From assembly GCF_000612665.1 (NCBI RefSeq), contig NZ_HG942064.1:1-64000 (forward strand): DNA of 64,000 nucleotides, in the 5' to 3' direction. Source of the DNA: Neobacillus dielmonensis (GTDB lineage: Bacteria > Bacillota > Bacilli > Bacillales > Cytobacillaceae). Below, in pieces: positions 1 to 8,660 of the stretch (position 1 is its first letter; the number at the start of each line of letters is the position of its first letter). Below the pieces are notes generated by a model. It worked only from the letters and a program-made list of their open reading frames with translations, had not been told where the DNA came from and ran no database searches. A program made the translations under genes and the position numbers.

Positions 1-141
1 CTCTTCCCAGACATGCCGTTGAATGAGCTTCTGATGATTTTGGCTTTGAGTACATTGAGATAGAAGTGGGCAATCCTTACACTTTGCAGGATTGGAAAAG
101 TACTGCCGATAACCTTCCTTAGTAGTTGTCCTATATTTAAT
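1..141 (-). pseudogene. IS1182-type transposase, fragment
   Basis: Read on the minus strand, this stretch encodes about 46 residues including IKYRTTTKEGYRQYFSNPAK, then a Cys cluster (KCKDCP, QC) and QRHVWEE. This is the pattern near the C-terminus of IS1182-family transposases, which have a YRTT..EGYR..Y(K/F)S(N/D)P segment followed by a Cys-rich motif and RHIWE. The reading continues off the left edge. Upstream of it (higher coordinates) no N-terminal half of a transposase can be found before the terminators of the next gene, so this is a remnant. It could be part of a longer broken copy outside the window. The family call rests on motif memory. Confidence 0.55.
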
Positions 142-216
142 CCAAAAATGGCATAAAAATTGACCCCAAAGGGGTCGGTTGGAATAAAAATCTATGGTAA
201 AAAGGGTCATAATTAG

Positions 217-291
217 AAAAAGGCACCCAAATGGGGACATTCGGAAGGCCTTTTGTCTACAATCTGAACTCCTCATTTCAATGAGGAGTTC
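217..291. terminator. Two hairpins downstream of the PrsW-like gene
   Basis: Two inverted repeats follow the minus-strand PrsW-like gene. One at 266-291 is a perfect 12-bp stem (GAACTCCTCATT) with a 2-nt loop. The other, 217-254, pairs AAAAGGC with GCCTTTT around an imperfect inner stem and has a T run on the minus strand (A run on the plus strand). The second is the better intrinsic terminator. A short GACCCC/GGGGTC palindrome lies at 162-176. Confidence 0.5.
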
Positions 292-307
292 TCATGTCTA
301 TGCTCGA

Positions 308-1366
308 TTAAGCCGTTAATTTTCGATTCCCAATCTCCTTTAGCCCCGCACGGATGAGCAAGAAAACGACTACCCATGATGCAAGCGTTAAAAATATATG
401 GCCAAACGGAAACATTCCTTTGATTGGCGTGTCCCATAAAGCATGCATCACCACAACCAGGGCAAAAACACGCCAAAATTTAAAGCGGAATAAAAATTTA
501 AGGTTAAACGGCTGTTCCCCTTGAACTCGGCAGAAAGCCGCACCGGTCAAGGCTGCCCAGGCGACATGTCCACCGGGAGCAAAAAAGCCTCGCCACAGGA
601 TGGTATTAAAGAGATTTTGGCCGTCCCCGGACAACAGCGACCTTAATGCATATCCAGCCGTTTCAAATGCGGCAAAGCCTGCACCAACAGCAGCGCCAAT
701 TAAAAGCCCGTTCAAGATATACTTGTATTTTCGATATCTGACAAAGATAATGACTGTTATTGCTTTCGCCAGTTCCTCGGCAATTCCAATCGTGACCGGG
801 TTGATAATATTTCGAAGAATGTCAAAAAACAAGAGCGCGGCTAGCATCGAGAGAATCCCGCCGACCAGCACATAATAAATCACCCGATAAAAGGCAATAT
901 TTTGCGGAGCATTCATCTCCCAGAAAAAGATCAACGTCGTAAATGGAACCGCAAAAGCGCCAACAATAATCAGTCCCGGTATAAAATTAATGTTGTGGAA
1001 ATAGCTAACGCCTATGTAAAAACCAGCAAAGGCAAGCAGCGCGATGATAAACACTCTGGCAAACAGCCAAGGCTTTGGCCAGGTGTCTTTGACTTCTGTA
1101 ATTCTCGGCGTCGTTAATGCCGTGCCTACAATAAACAGCCGCTCTGCCTCCAGTTCACTATGATTTCGGAACACACGCGAAAATACATTTTGAAATTTAG
1201 GCTCAATTGACCGTTCCAGCTTAGGAACCGCATCCACATAATGGGCGAATTCATAAAAAAAACTGGTGTCATCCTCAGGCGTATTCGTTTTAATAAACTT
1301 TTCGCCACAGCTTAAACAGAACTTCACCCCATCTGGATTCGAATAAACACATTGTGGGCATTTCAA
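308..1366 (-). CDS. PrsW-like membrane protease with zinc ribbon
   Basis: About 352 residues. The N-terminus is a zinc ribbon with two CxxC pairs (CPQC and CLSC), followed by a cytosolic stretch of about 80 residues and then seven or eight hydrophobic segments. The PrsW hallmarks are seen: GIAEELAKA (paired Glu) in the middle, GHVAWAALTGA and a late HALWDTP. PrsW family members are intramembrane proteases; in B. subtilis PrsW cleaves an anti-sigma factor. The start is probably the second of two adjacent TTG codons (1366), which sits about 7 nt after GGGGTG. No anti-sigma gene is adjacent, so the substrate is unknown. Confidence 0.75.
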   Translation of the reverse strand: MKCPQCVYSNPDGVKFCLSCGEKFIKTNTPEDDTSFFYEFAHYVDAVPKLERSIEPKFQNVFSRVFRNHSELEAERLFIVGTALTTPRITEVKDTWPKPWLFARVFIIALLAFAGFYIGVSYFHNINFIPGLIIVGAFAVPFTTLIFFWEMNAPQNIAFYRVIYYVLVGGILSMLAALLFFDILRNIINPVTIGIAEELAKAITVIIFVRYRKYKYILNGLLIGAAVGAGFAAFETAGYALRSLLSGDGQNLFNTILWRGFFAPGGHVAWAALTGAAFCRVQGEQPFNLKFLFRFKFWRVFALVVVMHALWDTPIKGMFPFGHIFLTLASWVVVFLLIRAGLKEIGNRKLTA

Positions 1367-1454
1367 CAAAGTTCACCCCTCTATACCTTCATACAAAGAG
1401 TATGCCCCACTTTTGGATAAAGATGTAAAGTACAGGATGACCATCCCGTGCGTT

Positions 1455-2336
1455 TCATGTCAAATAAAGCTTCAGTGTTTGAATGAACTGCTGCACGGCC
1501 TTTGTTTCAAAAGAGGAGTGCCTCAATATCGTAAAATTTCGTTTATACGGCAGCCCGTTTGCCGGGATGATTCCCATATCACCATTACGCAGCTCTTTTT
1601 TAATTGCCCAGATGGACAGCAAACTGACCCCAAGGCCTGCCTCAACCGATTCCTTGATAATCTGCGTGCTGCCAAACTCCATGATTTTTTCGGGAGTAAG
1701 CTGTAAGTCTCGAAATAAGGTATCTGCTGCTTCCCTTGTCCCTGAACCTTTTTCACGCAGAACCCAGGTTTCATGCTCTAATTCCTGCAAGCTCACAGTT
1801 CCGGACCTTTTTACCAACGGATGATGCCCAGACGCCACAATCACCATGTTATCTTCAGACACAACCTCGGCATGATGCACCTTTCCGTGCAAATTTCCTT
1901 CCACAATACCGATGTCTAATTGATAGGTTTGTACCAAATCCGCAATCTCCTTTGTATTGTGGATTTGGATAGTCGGAGTAATCTCTGGATACTGCTGTAG
2001 CAGTCGGGCAATGATGTGCGGCAGAACATATTCACCAAACGTGTAGCTGGCTCCAATGGAAATTGGACCGCTTATTTTGTTCGTTATGTCATCAACCAAG
2101 TCTTGCATTCTGGAATAGAGTGACAGAATTTCTTTCGCATGATGATAGACAATTTCCCCTGCTTTATTGAGACGGACATATTTGTTGCTTCGTTCCAAAA
2201 GCCTTGTCCCGATGGTCTCCTCCAGAACCTTAATATAATGGCTGACCGCAGGCTGCGTCATGTGAAGCTCCTCAGCTGCCTTTGAAAAATTACCTAGCTC
2301 CACTACTTTTACGAACACTCTCAAATGTTGTTCCAT
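1455..2336 (-). CDS. LysR-family regulator
   Basis: LysR-type regulator of about 293 residues. The winged-helix N-terminus is clear (FVKVVELGNFSKAAEELHM, then TQPAVSHYIKVLEE), followed by a periplasmic-binding-like effector domain. The start was set at the ATG at 2336, preceded by AGGGGGAAGTGG, and not at the more upstream in-frame codon at 2366. It is divergent from the YeiH-type transporter gene at 2465, with an AT-rich 128-bp intergenic region. LysR plus YeiH pairs are common (for example YeiE/YeiH in E. coli), so local control of the transporter is likely. The inducer cannot be read from sequence. Confidence 0.85.
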   Translation of the reverse strand: MEQHLRVFVKVVELGNFSKAAEELHMTQPAVSHYIKVLEETIGTRLLERSNKYVRLNKAGEIVYHHAKEILSLYSRMQDLVDDITNKISGPISIGASYTFGEYVLPHIIARLLQQYPEITPTIQIHNTKEIADLVQTYQLDIGIVEGNLHGKVHHAEVVSEDNMVIVASGHHPLVKRSGTVSLQELEHETWVLREKGSGTREAADTLFRDLQLTPEKIMEFGSTQIIKESVEAGLGVSLLSIWAIKKELRNGDMGIIPANGLPYKRNFTILRHSSFETKAVQQFIQTLKLYLT

Positions 2337-2464
2337 CCACTTCCCCCTCTGGCTAGGCAAATTCATATATCAATTTACTTATTATCAATATTTTATATTA
2401 TTATTTTTCTTATACATAGAAAAAGAGTAATCTAGAAGTACAAATTTTGCAATGAGGTGATGAG

Positions 2465-3526
2465 ATGGAGAGCAACACATCAAAAGACCTGCCGCTTTCA
2501 GAGGGTGGAAAGCAGCTTTCAGGCACGCCCAAATCAACAGCTGCAGCCCGTTCATGGTTAGGGGGAGTGATGTTTACGCTTGTGTTGGCGGCAGGAGGAT
2601 TTGTCCTGTCTGCTGTCCCTGGTTTTAACCGGGTCGGACCGATGGCCTGCTCCATCATCCTAGCCATCCTGTACCGTCATTTTTGGAGGTATCCTCAAGC
2701 TATACAATCAGGTATTCAATTTTCGGCGAAACACTTTTTACGGTTTGCCATTGTCCTATACGGGTTAAAGTTAGATATCCATCTCATTCTAGCATCTGGT
2801 CCAGTGCTAATCCTCCGGGATGCAGGTGTTATTATCTTTTCCCTTATGGCCACAGTCTGGCTGGGCAGAAAGGTAAAAGCAGACCGTATGATCTCGTTGC
2901 TTCTTGGAGTCGGTACGGGGGTATGCGGGGCAGCGGCGATTGCGGCGGTGGCACCAATTGTCAAAGCAAAGGAGGAAGACACTGCCATTAGCGTCGGAAT
3001 CATCGCCTTGGTTGGAACTATCTTTTCAATTGTTTATACGGTCATCCGTCCGGTTCTTCCTTTGTCTGTCACTGAATACGGCATATGGAGCGGGAGCAGT
3101 CTTCACGAAATTGCTCACGCTGCGTTAGCGGGTGCCGTTGCAGGTATGGATGGTCTGACAATGGCCCTGCTGGCAAAGCTGGGGCGGGTCTTGCTGCTGG
3201 TCCCTCTATGTTTTGGCTTCATGTATTGGATGAAGCGGAAAAATAAGAACCATACTGTGGATACCAAGGTGGAATTCCCCTGGTTCCTCGTTGGCTTTAT
3301 GATAATGAGCTTGTTTGGCAGTTTTGCATTAGGACGGTGGATTCCTGTCTCACCCATGATGATGGATGGACTGTCGCAGGCTACTACCTACATTCTTTCT
3401 TCTGCAATGGTTGGGCTGGGATTAAACGTAAACCTCCGACACTTACGAACAAAAGCACTCCGCCCTCTGGTAGCCATGCTTGTTACTTCAATTTTACTTT
3501 CCATTCTTACATTCTTACTTGTATAA
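2465..3526 (+). CDS. YeiH-type putative sulfate exporter family protein
   Basis: Integral membrane protein, 353 residues, about ten hydrophobic segments. It matches the YeiH/UPF0324 family: GVGTGVCGAAAIAAVAPIV with the charged KAKEED loop, the SLHEIAHAALAGA segment, and the C-terminal SSAMVGLGLNVNLRHLR. The family is named putative sulfate exporter, but the substrate is poorly established. The ribosome site GAGGTG lies just before the ATG. The divergent LysR gene is the likely regulator. The N-terminal 30 residues are a polar cytosolic tail, slightly longer than in many relatives. Confidence 0.8.
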   Translation: MESNTSKDLPLSEGGKQLSGTPKSTAAARSWLGGVMFTLVLAAGGFVLSAVPGFNRVGPMACSIILAILYRHFWRYPQAIQSGIQFSAKHFLRFAIVLYGLKLDIHLILASGPVLILRDAGVIIFSLMATVWLGRKVKADRMISLLLGVGTGVCGAAAIAAVAPIVKAKEEDTAISVGIIALVGTIFSIVYTVIRPVLPLSVTEYGIWSGSSLHEIAHAALAGAVAGMDGLTMALLAKLGRVLLLVPLCFGFMYWMKRKNKNHTVDTKVEFPWFLVGFMIMSLFGSFALGRWIPVSPMMMDGLSQATTYILSSAMVGLGLNVNLRHLRTKALRPLVAMLVTSILLSILTFLLV

Positions 3527-3651
3527 AGCATGGGAATGTTTTTGTGCCTAAAAAAATAAATGTCCAAGGTCATTTCCTTTTCATTCAAATTTTGATAAAG
3601 AAATAGTAGGAAGATAAAACAATGGATGAAAAGCTGATCACAATAATGCCA

Positions 3652-3955
3652 TTACGTAATATGCTTGGATGACGGCAGTCCTACTGGGACAAATAACAAC
3701 AGTATGCCTGTTATAACAAAGATTTCCCCGCCTAACCGATGTGTTTTTTTCCATACTTCTTCACTGGCCAGAGTCCAAGGTGTACTGATGCCGACAAAGT
3801 AATTTTAATTTACGGACTTAAGTTTCGAAATAGTGGTCGGGAACCTCTTTGTAATTCCAGTGCTCCGCCACCTGATTCGGTAAATAAGGATATACTATCA
3901 CCGTTCCAATGATGGTCAATAGTAGTAATGCCAAACCAAACCACTGCTTTTTCAT
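3652..3955 (-). pseudogene. SdpI-like immunity protein, decayed
   Basis: The minus strand starts with a strong ribosome site (GGAGGGAGAA) and ATG at 3955, then MKKQWFGLALLLLTIIGTVI and VYPYLPNQVAEHWNY, the start of a DUF1648/SdpI-type protein. It stops at a TAA soon after (about codon 42). In another frame the SdpI-domain signature follows: YFVGISTPWTLASEEVWKKT then HRLGGEIFV, ending at a stop at 3652-3654. The central part (roughly 60-80 residues) and the C-terminus are missing. SdpI is the membrane immunity and signalling protein against the SdpC toxin in B. subtilis. This is a deletion-damaged relative. Confidence 0.75.
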
Positions 3956-4000
3956 TTCGTTTCTCCCTCCTCATCCATCGTCAGAAAATCTATAAATTAA

Positions 4001-4188
4001 TCACTGCTGCCCCTTTTTCTCAGAGTCCACCAAACCTGCCTGCTTCAATAAATTCATAGTGTGAAATACTGGGCTTTGACATACTGAAATGGTCGGCAAT
4101 TTCGCCGGCAGACAAAATCTTGTTTCTTTAACAAGTGGAGAATCTTTCTTCTGCTGGGATCAGCCAACACCTTAAAAGCATCATTGAT
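4001..4188 (-). pseudogene. SdpR/ArsR-like autorepressor, decayed
   Basis: Segments of an ArsR-family repressor lie in three frames on the minus strand: INDAFKVLADPSRRKILHLL, then SAGEIADHFSMSKPSISHY, then NLLKQAGLVDSEKKGQQ and a TGA. At least two frameshifts separate them. The expected start codon position reads ATC after a good AGGGAG ribosome site, so the start also seems lost. The order (repressor then SdpI-like gene) and the sequence match the sdpRI immunity operon of B. subtilis. A 22-bp palindrome just upstream is the likely operator. Confidence 0.75.
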
Positions 4189-4226
4189 AGCACTCTCCCT
4201 TTTCTTCTGAAAATGTTTTCCTTTGT

Positions 4227-4248
4227 TATTTAGATAATTATCTAAATA
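4227..4248. promoter_or_regulatory. 22-bp perfect palindrome, probable ArsR-type operator
   Basis: TATTTAGATAAT followed by TATCTAAATA forms a perfect 22-bp palindrome about 40 bp upstream of the decayed SdpR-like gene. ArsR-family autorepressors bind such sites at their own promoters. The operator is intact although both genes are broken. Confidence 0.6.
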
Positions 4249-4289
4249 TAGAATATTTTAACCCAAAAATATTGTCACCTCCCTCAATA

Positions 4290-4333
4290 AAAAAGGTGAA
4301 GCACGAGAACCGTCCCCCTGTTTCAACCTTTTT
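4290..4333. repeat. GGGACGGTTCT repeat, copy 1, in a terminator-like hairpin
   Basis: Copy of the dispersed repeat (plus strand GAAGCACGAGAACCGTCCCC at about 4299-4317) flanked by AAAAAGGT at 4290-4297 and ACCTTTTT at 4326-4333. The flanks pair, so the element lies in a hairpin with A/T tracts on both sides, like a bidirectional terminator. Confidence 0.65.
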
Positions 4334-4351
4334 CGGAAACTATGCTATAAT
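4322..4351 (+). promoter_or_regulatory. Probable sigma-A promoter of the permease gene
   Basis: TGCTATAAT gives an extended -10 (TATAAT at 4346-4351). A weak -35 TTCAAC at 4322-4327 lies 18 bp upstream, inside the edge of repeat copy 1. It is 40 bp before the permease start. Confidence 0.45.
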
Positions 4352-4390
4352 CGTGGGGGTCAAAAAGAGCTTTTCAAGGAGTATATCAGC

Positions 4391-5761
4391 ATGAAAAACA
4401 ACAATGAGTCAACAGAACTGCAGCGTGGTTTGGAGAATCGGCATATCACGTTAATGTCGCTTGGTGCTGCAATTGGAGTCGGCTTATTTCTCGGTTCGGC
4501 TTCGACCATTCATACAGCGGGCCCCGGAATCCTCGTGGCCTATGTGTTGAGCGGCATCGTCATTTTTATCATTATGAGGGCACTCGGGGAAATGGCGATT
4601 GAAGAACCCGTCGCAGGTTCCTTCACCCAATATGCCCACGATTATATCGGACCACTGGCCGGATTCCTGACGGGATGGAATTACTGGTTTCTTTGGGTCG
4701 TCACATGTATGGCTGAAATCACCGCCGTCGGCATCTATATGGGGTATTGGTTCCCTGACGTTCCACAGTGGATATGGGCGCTTGCCGCTTTACTACTGAT
4801 GAGCATGATTAACATCCTAAGTGTCAAGGCTTTTGGGGAATTAGAGTTTTGGTTTGCTCTCACTAAAATTGTCACCATTTTATCAATGATTGTCGTCGGT
4901 GCGCTTTTAATCCTAGGTTTATGGAGCGGGATAGAGGCGACAGGGATTTCGAACCTTTGGGAGCATGGCGGCTTTTTCCCGAACGGACCAAAAGGGGTTG
5001 TATTATCCATACCTATGGTTGTGTTTGCCTACTTGGGGATTGAAATGATTGGGGTTACCGCAGGAGAAGTTAAAAATCCGGAGAAAACACTAGCACGGGC
5101 AATTGACACGGTGTTTTGGCGAATTTTGCTTTTTTATGTAGCATCCTTATTTGTCATTATGAGCATCTACCCGTGGGCCGAAATTGGCACAAAAGGCAGC
5201 CCGTTTGTGCTTACTTTTGAAAAAATCGGCATCAAAAGTGCAGCGGGGATTTTAAATTTTGTGGTGTTAACGGCAGCACTGTCGTCCTGTAACAGCGGTA
5301 TTTTCAGCTCCGCCCGGATGCTGTACTCGCTTGCCCAGCAGGGTGAAGCACCCCAGAGATTGGGGAAAGTCACGAAGTCAGGGGTACCGGGAGCTGCGAT
5401 AATCGTAACAGCTGCTGCATTGTTGATTGGTGTTGGGCTCAATTACCTGGTTCCAGCCAAGGTGTTTACCTGGGTGACCAGCATCGCCACGTTTGGAGCG
5501 ATATGGACCTGGGGAGTGATACTCATCTCCCAGCTTCGCTACCGGAAAACTTTAAAACCTGAAAACATCCAACAGATTAAGTACAAGCTGCCGTTATTCC
5601 CATACACCTCCTACTTCGCCCTAGCCAGCCTTGTACTCATAGTGGGCCTCATGGTCTACAACCCAGACACCCGGATTGCCTGCATAATCGGCCCACTATG
5701 GCTCATCCTCCTCACAGCCATATACCGAGCGAAGCGCAGGGATGGTTCTCGTGCTTTATAA
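4391..5761 (+). CDS. Amino-acid permease (APC superfamily)
   Basis: Permease of 456 residues with about twelve membrane segments. The family signature is at the N-terminus: LQRGLENRHITLMSLGAAIG, then GVGLFLGSASTIHTAGPGIL, as in AapA/ProY/RocC-type amino-acid transporters. The conserved GEVKNPEKTLARAID loop follows TM6. The ribosome site AAGGAG is 9 nt before the ATG. The specific amino acid cannot be read. The last residues (RRDGSRAL) and the stop codon lie in the left arm of repeat copy 2, so the native C-terminus was probably changed by the repeat. Confidence 0.8.
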   Translation: MKNNNESTELQRGLENRHITLMSLGAAIGVGLFLGSASTIHTAGPGILVAYVLSGIVIFIIMRALGEMAIEEPVAGSFTQYAHDYIGPLAGFLTGWNYWFLWVVTCMAEITAVGIYMGYWFPDVPQWIWALAALLLMSMINILSVKAFGELEFWFALTKIVTILSMIVVGALLILGLWSGIEATGISNLWEHGGFFPNGPKGVVLSIPMVVFAYLGIEMIGVTAGEVKNPEKTLARAIDTVFWRILLFYVASLFVIMSIYPWAEIGTKGSPFVLTFEKIGIKSAAGILNFVVLTAALSSCNSGIFSSARMLYSLAQQGEAPQRLGKVTKSGVPGAAIIVTAAALLIGVGLNYLVPAKVFTWVTSIATFGAIWTWGVILISQLRYRKTLKPENIQQIKYKLPLFPYTSYFALASLVLIVGLMVYNPDTRIACIIGPLWLILLTAIYRAKRRDGSRAL

Positions 5762-5792
5762 AATGAAGCACGAGAACCGTCCCCCTGTTTCA
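5739..5792. repeat. GGGACGGTTCT repeat, copy 2, inverted pair
   Basis: Two inverted arms: GGGATGGTTCTCGTGCTT at 5739-5756 and AAGCACGAGAACCGTCCC at 5766-5783, separated by 9 nt, forming an 18-bp stem with one mismatch. The left arm encodes the end of the upstream permease. The right arm, read on the minus strand, begins TGAAACAGG at 5792, and that TGA is the stop codon of the minus-strand gene at 5790. The hairpin can act as a convergent terminator. Confidence 0.8.
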
Positions 5793-6488
5793 CTCCACAT
5801 AATGGACGTCAAGGTTTTCTGATATCAAGTCAAGGTTTTGTGGAATGGAGAGGTATAGGATGTTGGCGCCTCCTATGGAATAGGAGGAATAACCTGTACT
5901 GGAGCCCTCTTTGAATTGTTTGACTGAAAAGACACTGGTATAGGCGGAGAATTTTAGTTTGCCTGTCATTGGTTTGAGTATGAAAAGGGTGTCGCCTGAC
6001 AGTTTCAGCTTCGGCCGGTCGAGCAGCTTTGTGATATCATAACCATCCATGCTGTATTTGGACCGATAGTAGGCGGCCTCAATTTTCCCGTCCTGATTGG
6101 CTTTTCTTTTCACCATAACTGGCATTATCATATTGTCATCTTGAAAAGTCAAATTCAGCCGCTGCTCCGTATAATCAAAGTTCCACTTCTTCTCTATAAA
6201 CTCCGCATCTACCTCTTCGAATTTGCCGTCCTTAGCCATTCCATATAACCGTTGGCTATCCTTTTCAATATCTTGGTCTTTCACACGTTTCACTTCTACC
6301 GACCCCTGCGAAGGAAGCAGGATGCTGACCATCGTGGAAATGACTAACACCGCCAAATAGCCCACAAACAACCTCTTGATCCGCTTTTGGTAGGAATAGG
6401 TTCCCCGTTTCCCCCCACTTCCATTGATCCCCTTTGTAATGATTAACGTTAATCCAACAATTACAACAGCCAGTATTAAAAGGCTCAT
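5790..6488 (-). CDS. Membrane-anchored protein of unknown function in GntR/ABC operon
   Basis: Protein of 232 residues that I do not recognise. Two hydrophobic segments lie at about 3-20 and 40-60, followed by a soluble, beta-rich C-terminal region of about 165 residues, probably outside the membrane. The start overlaps the stop of the ABC permease gene by one base (TGATG), so translation is likely coupled. It is the last gene of the operon and may be an accessory part of the transporter. The stop codon comes from the edge of repeat copy 2. Confidence 0.65.
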   Translation of the reverse strand: MSLLILAVVIVGLTLIITKGINGSGGKRGTYSYQKRIKRLFVGYLAVLVISTMVSILLPSQGSVEVKRVKDQDIEKDSQRLYGMAKDGKFEEVDAEFIEKKWNFDYTEQRLNLTFQDDNMIMPVMVKRKANQDGKIEAAYYRSKYSMDGYDITKLLDRPKLKLSGDTLFILKPMTGKLKFSAYTSVFSVKQFKEGSSTGYSSYSIGGANILYLSIPQNLDLISENLDVHYVE

Positions 6489-7240
6489 CAGGAGCGGACC
6501 TCCAATCGGTTGGACAAACCAGCCGAAACTAAAAACAGCACGCCGGCGGTCACCATTACTTTTACTGTAAATAGAAGAATAGAATGCTCTGAATGGTAAA
6601 ATTTAAACACTTCTGCAAACACCCCGGCCCTTCCGTCCGCCAAATCCAAGAACAAACTTCCCAGAAAGGCTGCCGGAAGCAGCACTACGAAAGATTTATG
6701 GACCTGCACCAAGGTTCCTGCCAAATACCCCAACATACAGAAAAGCAGGATATACAGGAATGCCGAAAACATGCCCAACAGGACTTCCACTGGATCCTTC
6801 AATACGGGTGTATTGTTGATAAAATAATCGCTGCCAAACAGGTTCACAACGATGCTCAGTAAATAAAAAGACAGGATAGCGGTAATCGCTCCTATTAAAC
6901 TTGCCGTCAACAAAAATAGCATATTTGATAGATTGCTTGTGAATCGATTGGTGACAAATAGAAAATCATCGTTACGGTAAGCCCTCGTGGTAATCAGAAC
7001 GGCACTAATAAAGCCCCACAGCATAGTAAAAACCACTACCAAATCCGCCGAATAATAACGGATCTCCATATCCACCATGCCCCCACTTGTTCCCATCGTG
7101 GCCACTCCCGATAACGAAAATAGAACGGCAATCAATTGCAGGAAAAGAAGAGAAAAGAAAACTTGGATATATGCCTGCAATTTATAGATGTATTGCTTTT
7201 TAATGACCTCCGTCATCGTCATGCTGGCCAAAGACATCAT
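6488..7240 (-). CDS. ABC transporter membrane subunit
   Basis: About 250 residues with six hydrophobic segments, no signal peptide, typical of ABC-2-like permeases in GntR(YtrA)-type operons. It directly follows the ATPase gene and overlaps its 3' end by about 40 bp. AGGGGGG lies just before a TTG ATG ATG cluster at 7243-7235; ATG at 7240 is chosen, though later in-frame ATGs at 7222 and 7216 are possible. Likely partner of the ATPase in export or antibiotic resistance or sensing; the substrate is unknown. Confidence 0.75.
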   Translation of the reverse strand: MMSLASMTMTEVIKKQYIYKLQAYIQVFFSLLFLQLIAVLFSLSGVATMGTSGGMVDMEIRYYSADLVVVFTMLWGFISAVLITTRAYRNDDFLFVTNRFTSNLSNMLFLLTASLIGAITAILSFYLLSIVVNLFGSDYFINNTPVLKDPVEVLLGMFSAFLYILLFCMLGYLAGTLVQVHKSFVVLLPAAFLGSLFLDLADGRAGVFAEVFKFYHSEHSILLFTVKVMVTAGVLFLVSAGLSNRLEVRS

Positions 7241-8120
7241 CAATCCCCCCTGTTGATTTGCTCGTTAAATAAACACATAGGTCGCTTGTTGTGACCGGCG
7301 ATAACTCGATCCCCACTTCACGGGAAAGCTGCCGTTCCTTAGCCGAGAAATCATTTTTCACAACCGTAAGCATCTGGTCATCGCCGACTTTTTTTGAATA
7401 AATGATTTGCTTGTCGTTCGTCCATTCCTTTACAACCGGCGCCTTTCCTTGAACGGTCATCGCCCAATCCTGCAGCTCAGCAACGGGCATATGAAGCAGC
7501 TGCTTGCCTTCTTTTAGAACCAAAATCTCCTCCAATAAATCCTCGATTTCATCCAAATAGTGGCTTGATAAGATGATGGTTCGGGGATGTTCGATATAGT
7601 CCTTCAACAGCGCACGATAGAAATCTTTTCGGACGGCGGCATCCATTCCGGTTGTTGGTTCATCAAACAAGGTTAACGGACAGCGGGCCGATAAACCGAG
7701 AATCATGTTAAAAGTGCTTTTCATGCCTTTGGACAGGCCATGATAATATTGGAATGGATGAAAGGAAAAGTAATTAAATAGACGATTGGCTAGTTCATGG
7801 TTCCAGTTGGGGTAAAAACTTCCTGTTGTCTGTAGGATTTCTTTTAGGGTTAGAGCGGTTGGCAGATTGACTTGGTCATGGAGAAAAATGATGTTCGCCG
7901 ATACCGTTAAGTTGTTGAAAGGCTCCAGGGAAAACACCTTGACCTCCCCCGATGTTTGTCGCAAATGGCCGGCGATTATTTTTAACAGAGTGGTTTTTCC
8001 AGCCCCATTACGTCCAATCAGACCGGTTATTTTATTTTCCTCGATGGTGCAGCAAAGGTTGTCGAGCGCCTTTACCCTTCCATAAGACTTGGTTATTTCC
8101 TTACATTCAATCACATTCAT
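7200..8120 (-). CDS. ABC transporter ATP-binding protein
   Basis: ATPase of 306 residues. Walker A GRNGAGKTT at about residue 37-45, a degenerate signature (GLSKGMKST), Walker B CPLTLFDEPTTGMD, and the switch His in ILSSHYLDEIEDL. After the ATPase core is an about 90-residue tail, as in drug/bacitracin-type exporters. The start ATG follows GGGGG and overlaps the upstream GntR stop codon by 4 bp (ATGA). With the GntR gene and permease it resembles the ytrABC-type operons of Bacillus, which respond to cell-wall antibiotics; that role is inferred. Confidence 0.85.
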   Translation of the reverse strand: MNVIECKEITKSYGRVKALDNLCCTIEENKITGLIGRNGAGKTTLLKIIAGHLRQTSGEVKVFSLEPFNNLTVSANIIFLHDQVNLPTALTLKEILQTTGSFYPNWNHELANRLFNYFSFHPFQYYHGLSKGMKSTFNMILGLSARCPLTLFDEPTTGMDAAVRKDFYRALLKDYIEHPRTIILSSHYLDEIEDLLEEILVLKEGKQLLHMPVAELQDWAMTVQGKAPVVKEWTNDKQIIYSKKVGDDQMLTVVKNDFSAKERQLSREVGIELSPVTTSDLCVYLTSKSTGGIDDVFGQHDDDGGH

Positions 8121-8497
8121 TCTTCTGTCCCCCCTGTCATGGCTCCCTTAATCATCTCGATTAGTTCCTCTTTGCTCACATCGAGACGTCTGGCTTCTGC
8201 CGCTAATTCCTCGACTAAACCCGTTAAGGTTTGTGTTCTTCGTTTGGTCAGAATGATTGATTTTGCTTCATCTGAAACAAACATTCCAAGCCCCCGCTTT
8301 TTATAAAGGACATTTTCTTCTGCGAGTATATTTAACCCCTTAGCTGCGGTTGCCGGGTTGATATTAAATATTTCTGCAAGTTGGTACTGGGAATAGATTT
8401 TTTGTCCACTATCAAAATGGCCATTCAATATCTCGTTTTCTAGCCACTCCGCTAACTGAACATAAATCGGCTTCGATCCGTCCAGATTCAGAACCAA
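8117..8497 (-). CDS. GntR-family regulator, YtrA type
   Basis: Small GntR regulator of about 126 residues. It has a winged helix with PIYVQLAEWLENEILNG and NPATAAKGLNILAEENVLYK, and the short C-terminal dimer helices of the YtrA subgroup. The start was set at the TTG at 8497, which has an excellent AAGGAGG site 7-8 nt upstream; an in-frame ATG at 8530 would lie almost at the predicted transcription start. First gene of a four-gene operon, probably autorepressing. Confidence 0.85.
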   Translation of the reverse strand: MVLNLDGSKPIYVQLAEWLENEILNGHFDSGQKIYSQYQLAEIFNINPATAAKGLNILAEENVLYKKRGLGMFVSDEAKSIILTKRRTQTLTGLVEELAAEARRLDVSKEELIEMIKGAMTGGTEE

Positions 8498-8528
8498 GGC
8501 AGGTCCTCCTTCCTTACCAACATAGTGC

Positions 8529-8573
8529 ATTACTGTTGTAATGTAGTATATAATAAATGGTAATATCAGTCAA
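8529..8573 (-). promoter_or_regulatory. Sigma-A promoter and operator of the GntR/ABC operon
   Basis: On the minus strand: -35 TTGACT (8573-8568), 17-bp spacer, -10 TATACT (8550-8545). Immediately downstream is ATTACaacaGTAAT (8542-8529), a perfect inverted repeat over the expected transcription start. This is a fitting place for a GntR dimer to block transcription. Confidence 0.75.
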
Positions 8574-8596
8574 TACTGGAAATAAAATAAAACAAA

Positions 8597-8660
8597 GGGA
8601 CGGTTCCCTTGCTTCACTTTCCCTTTCGAAATGAAGCAGGAGAACCGTCCCCCGAGTTCA
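8597..8660. repeat. GGGACGGTTCT repeat, copy 3, inverted pair
   Basis: Arms at 8597-8616 (GGGACGGTTCCCTTGCTTCA) and 8632-8651 (TGAAGCAGGAGAACCGTCCC) face each other. On the minus strand the right copy begins TGAACTCGGGGG at 8660; that TGA is the stop codon of the GGDEF/EAL gene. Confidence 0.8.
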
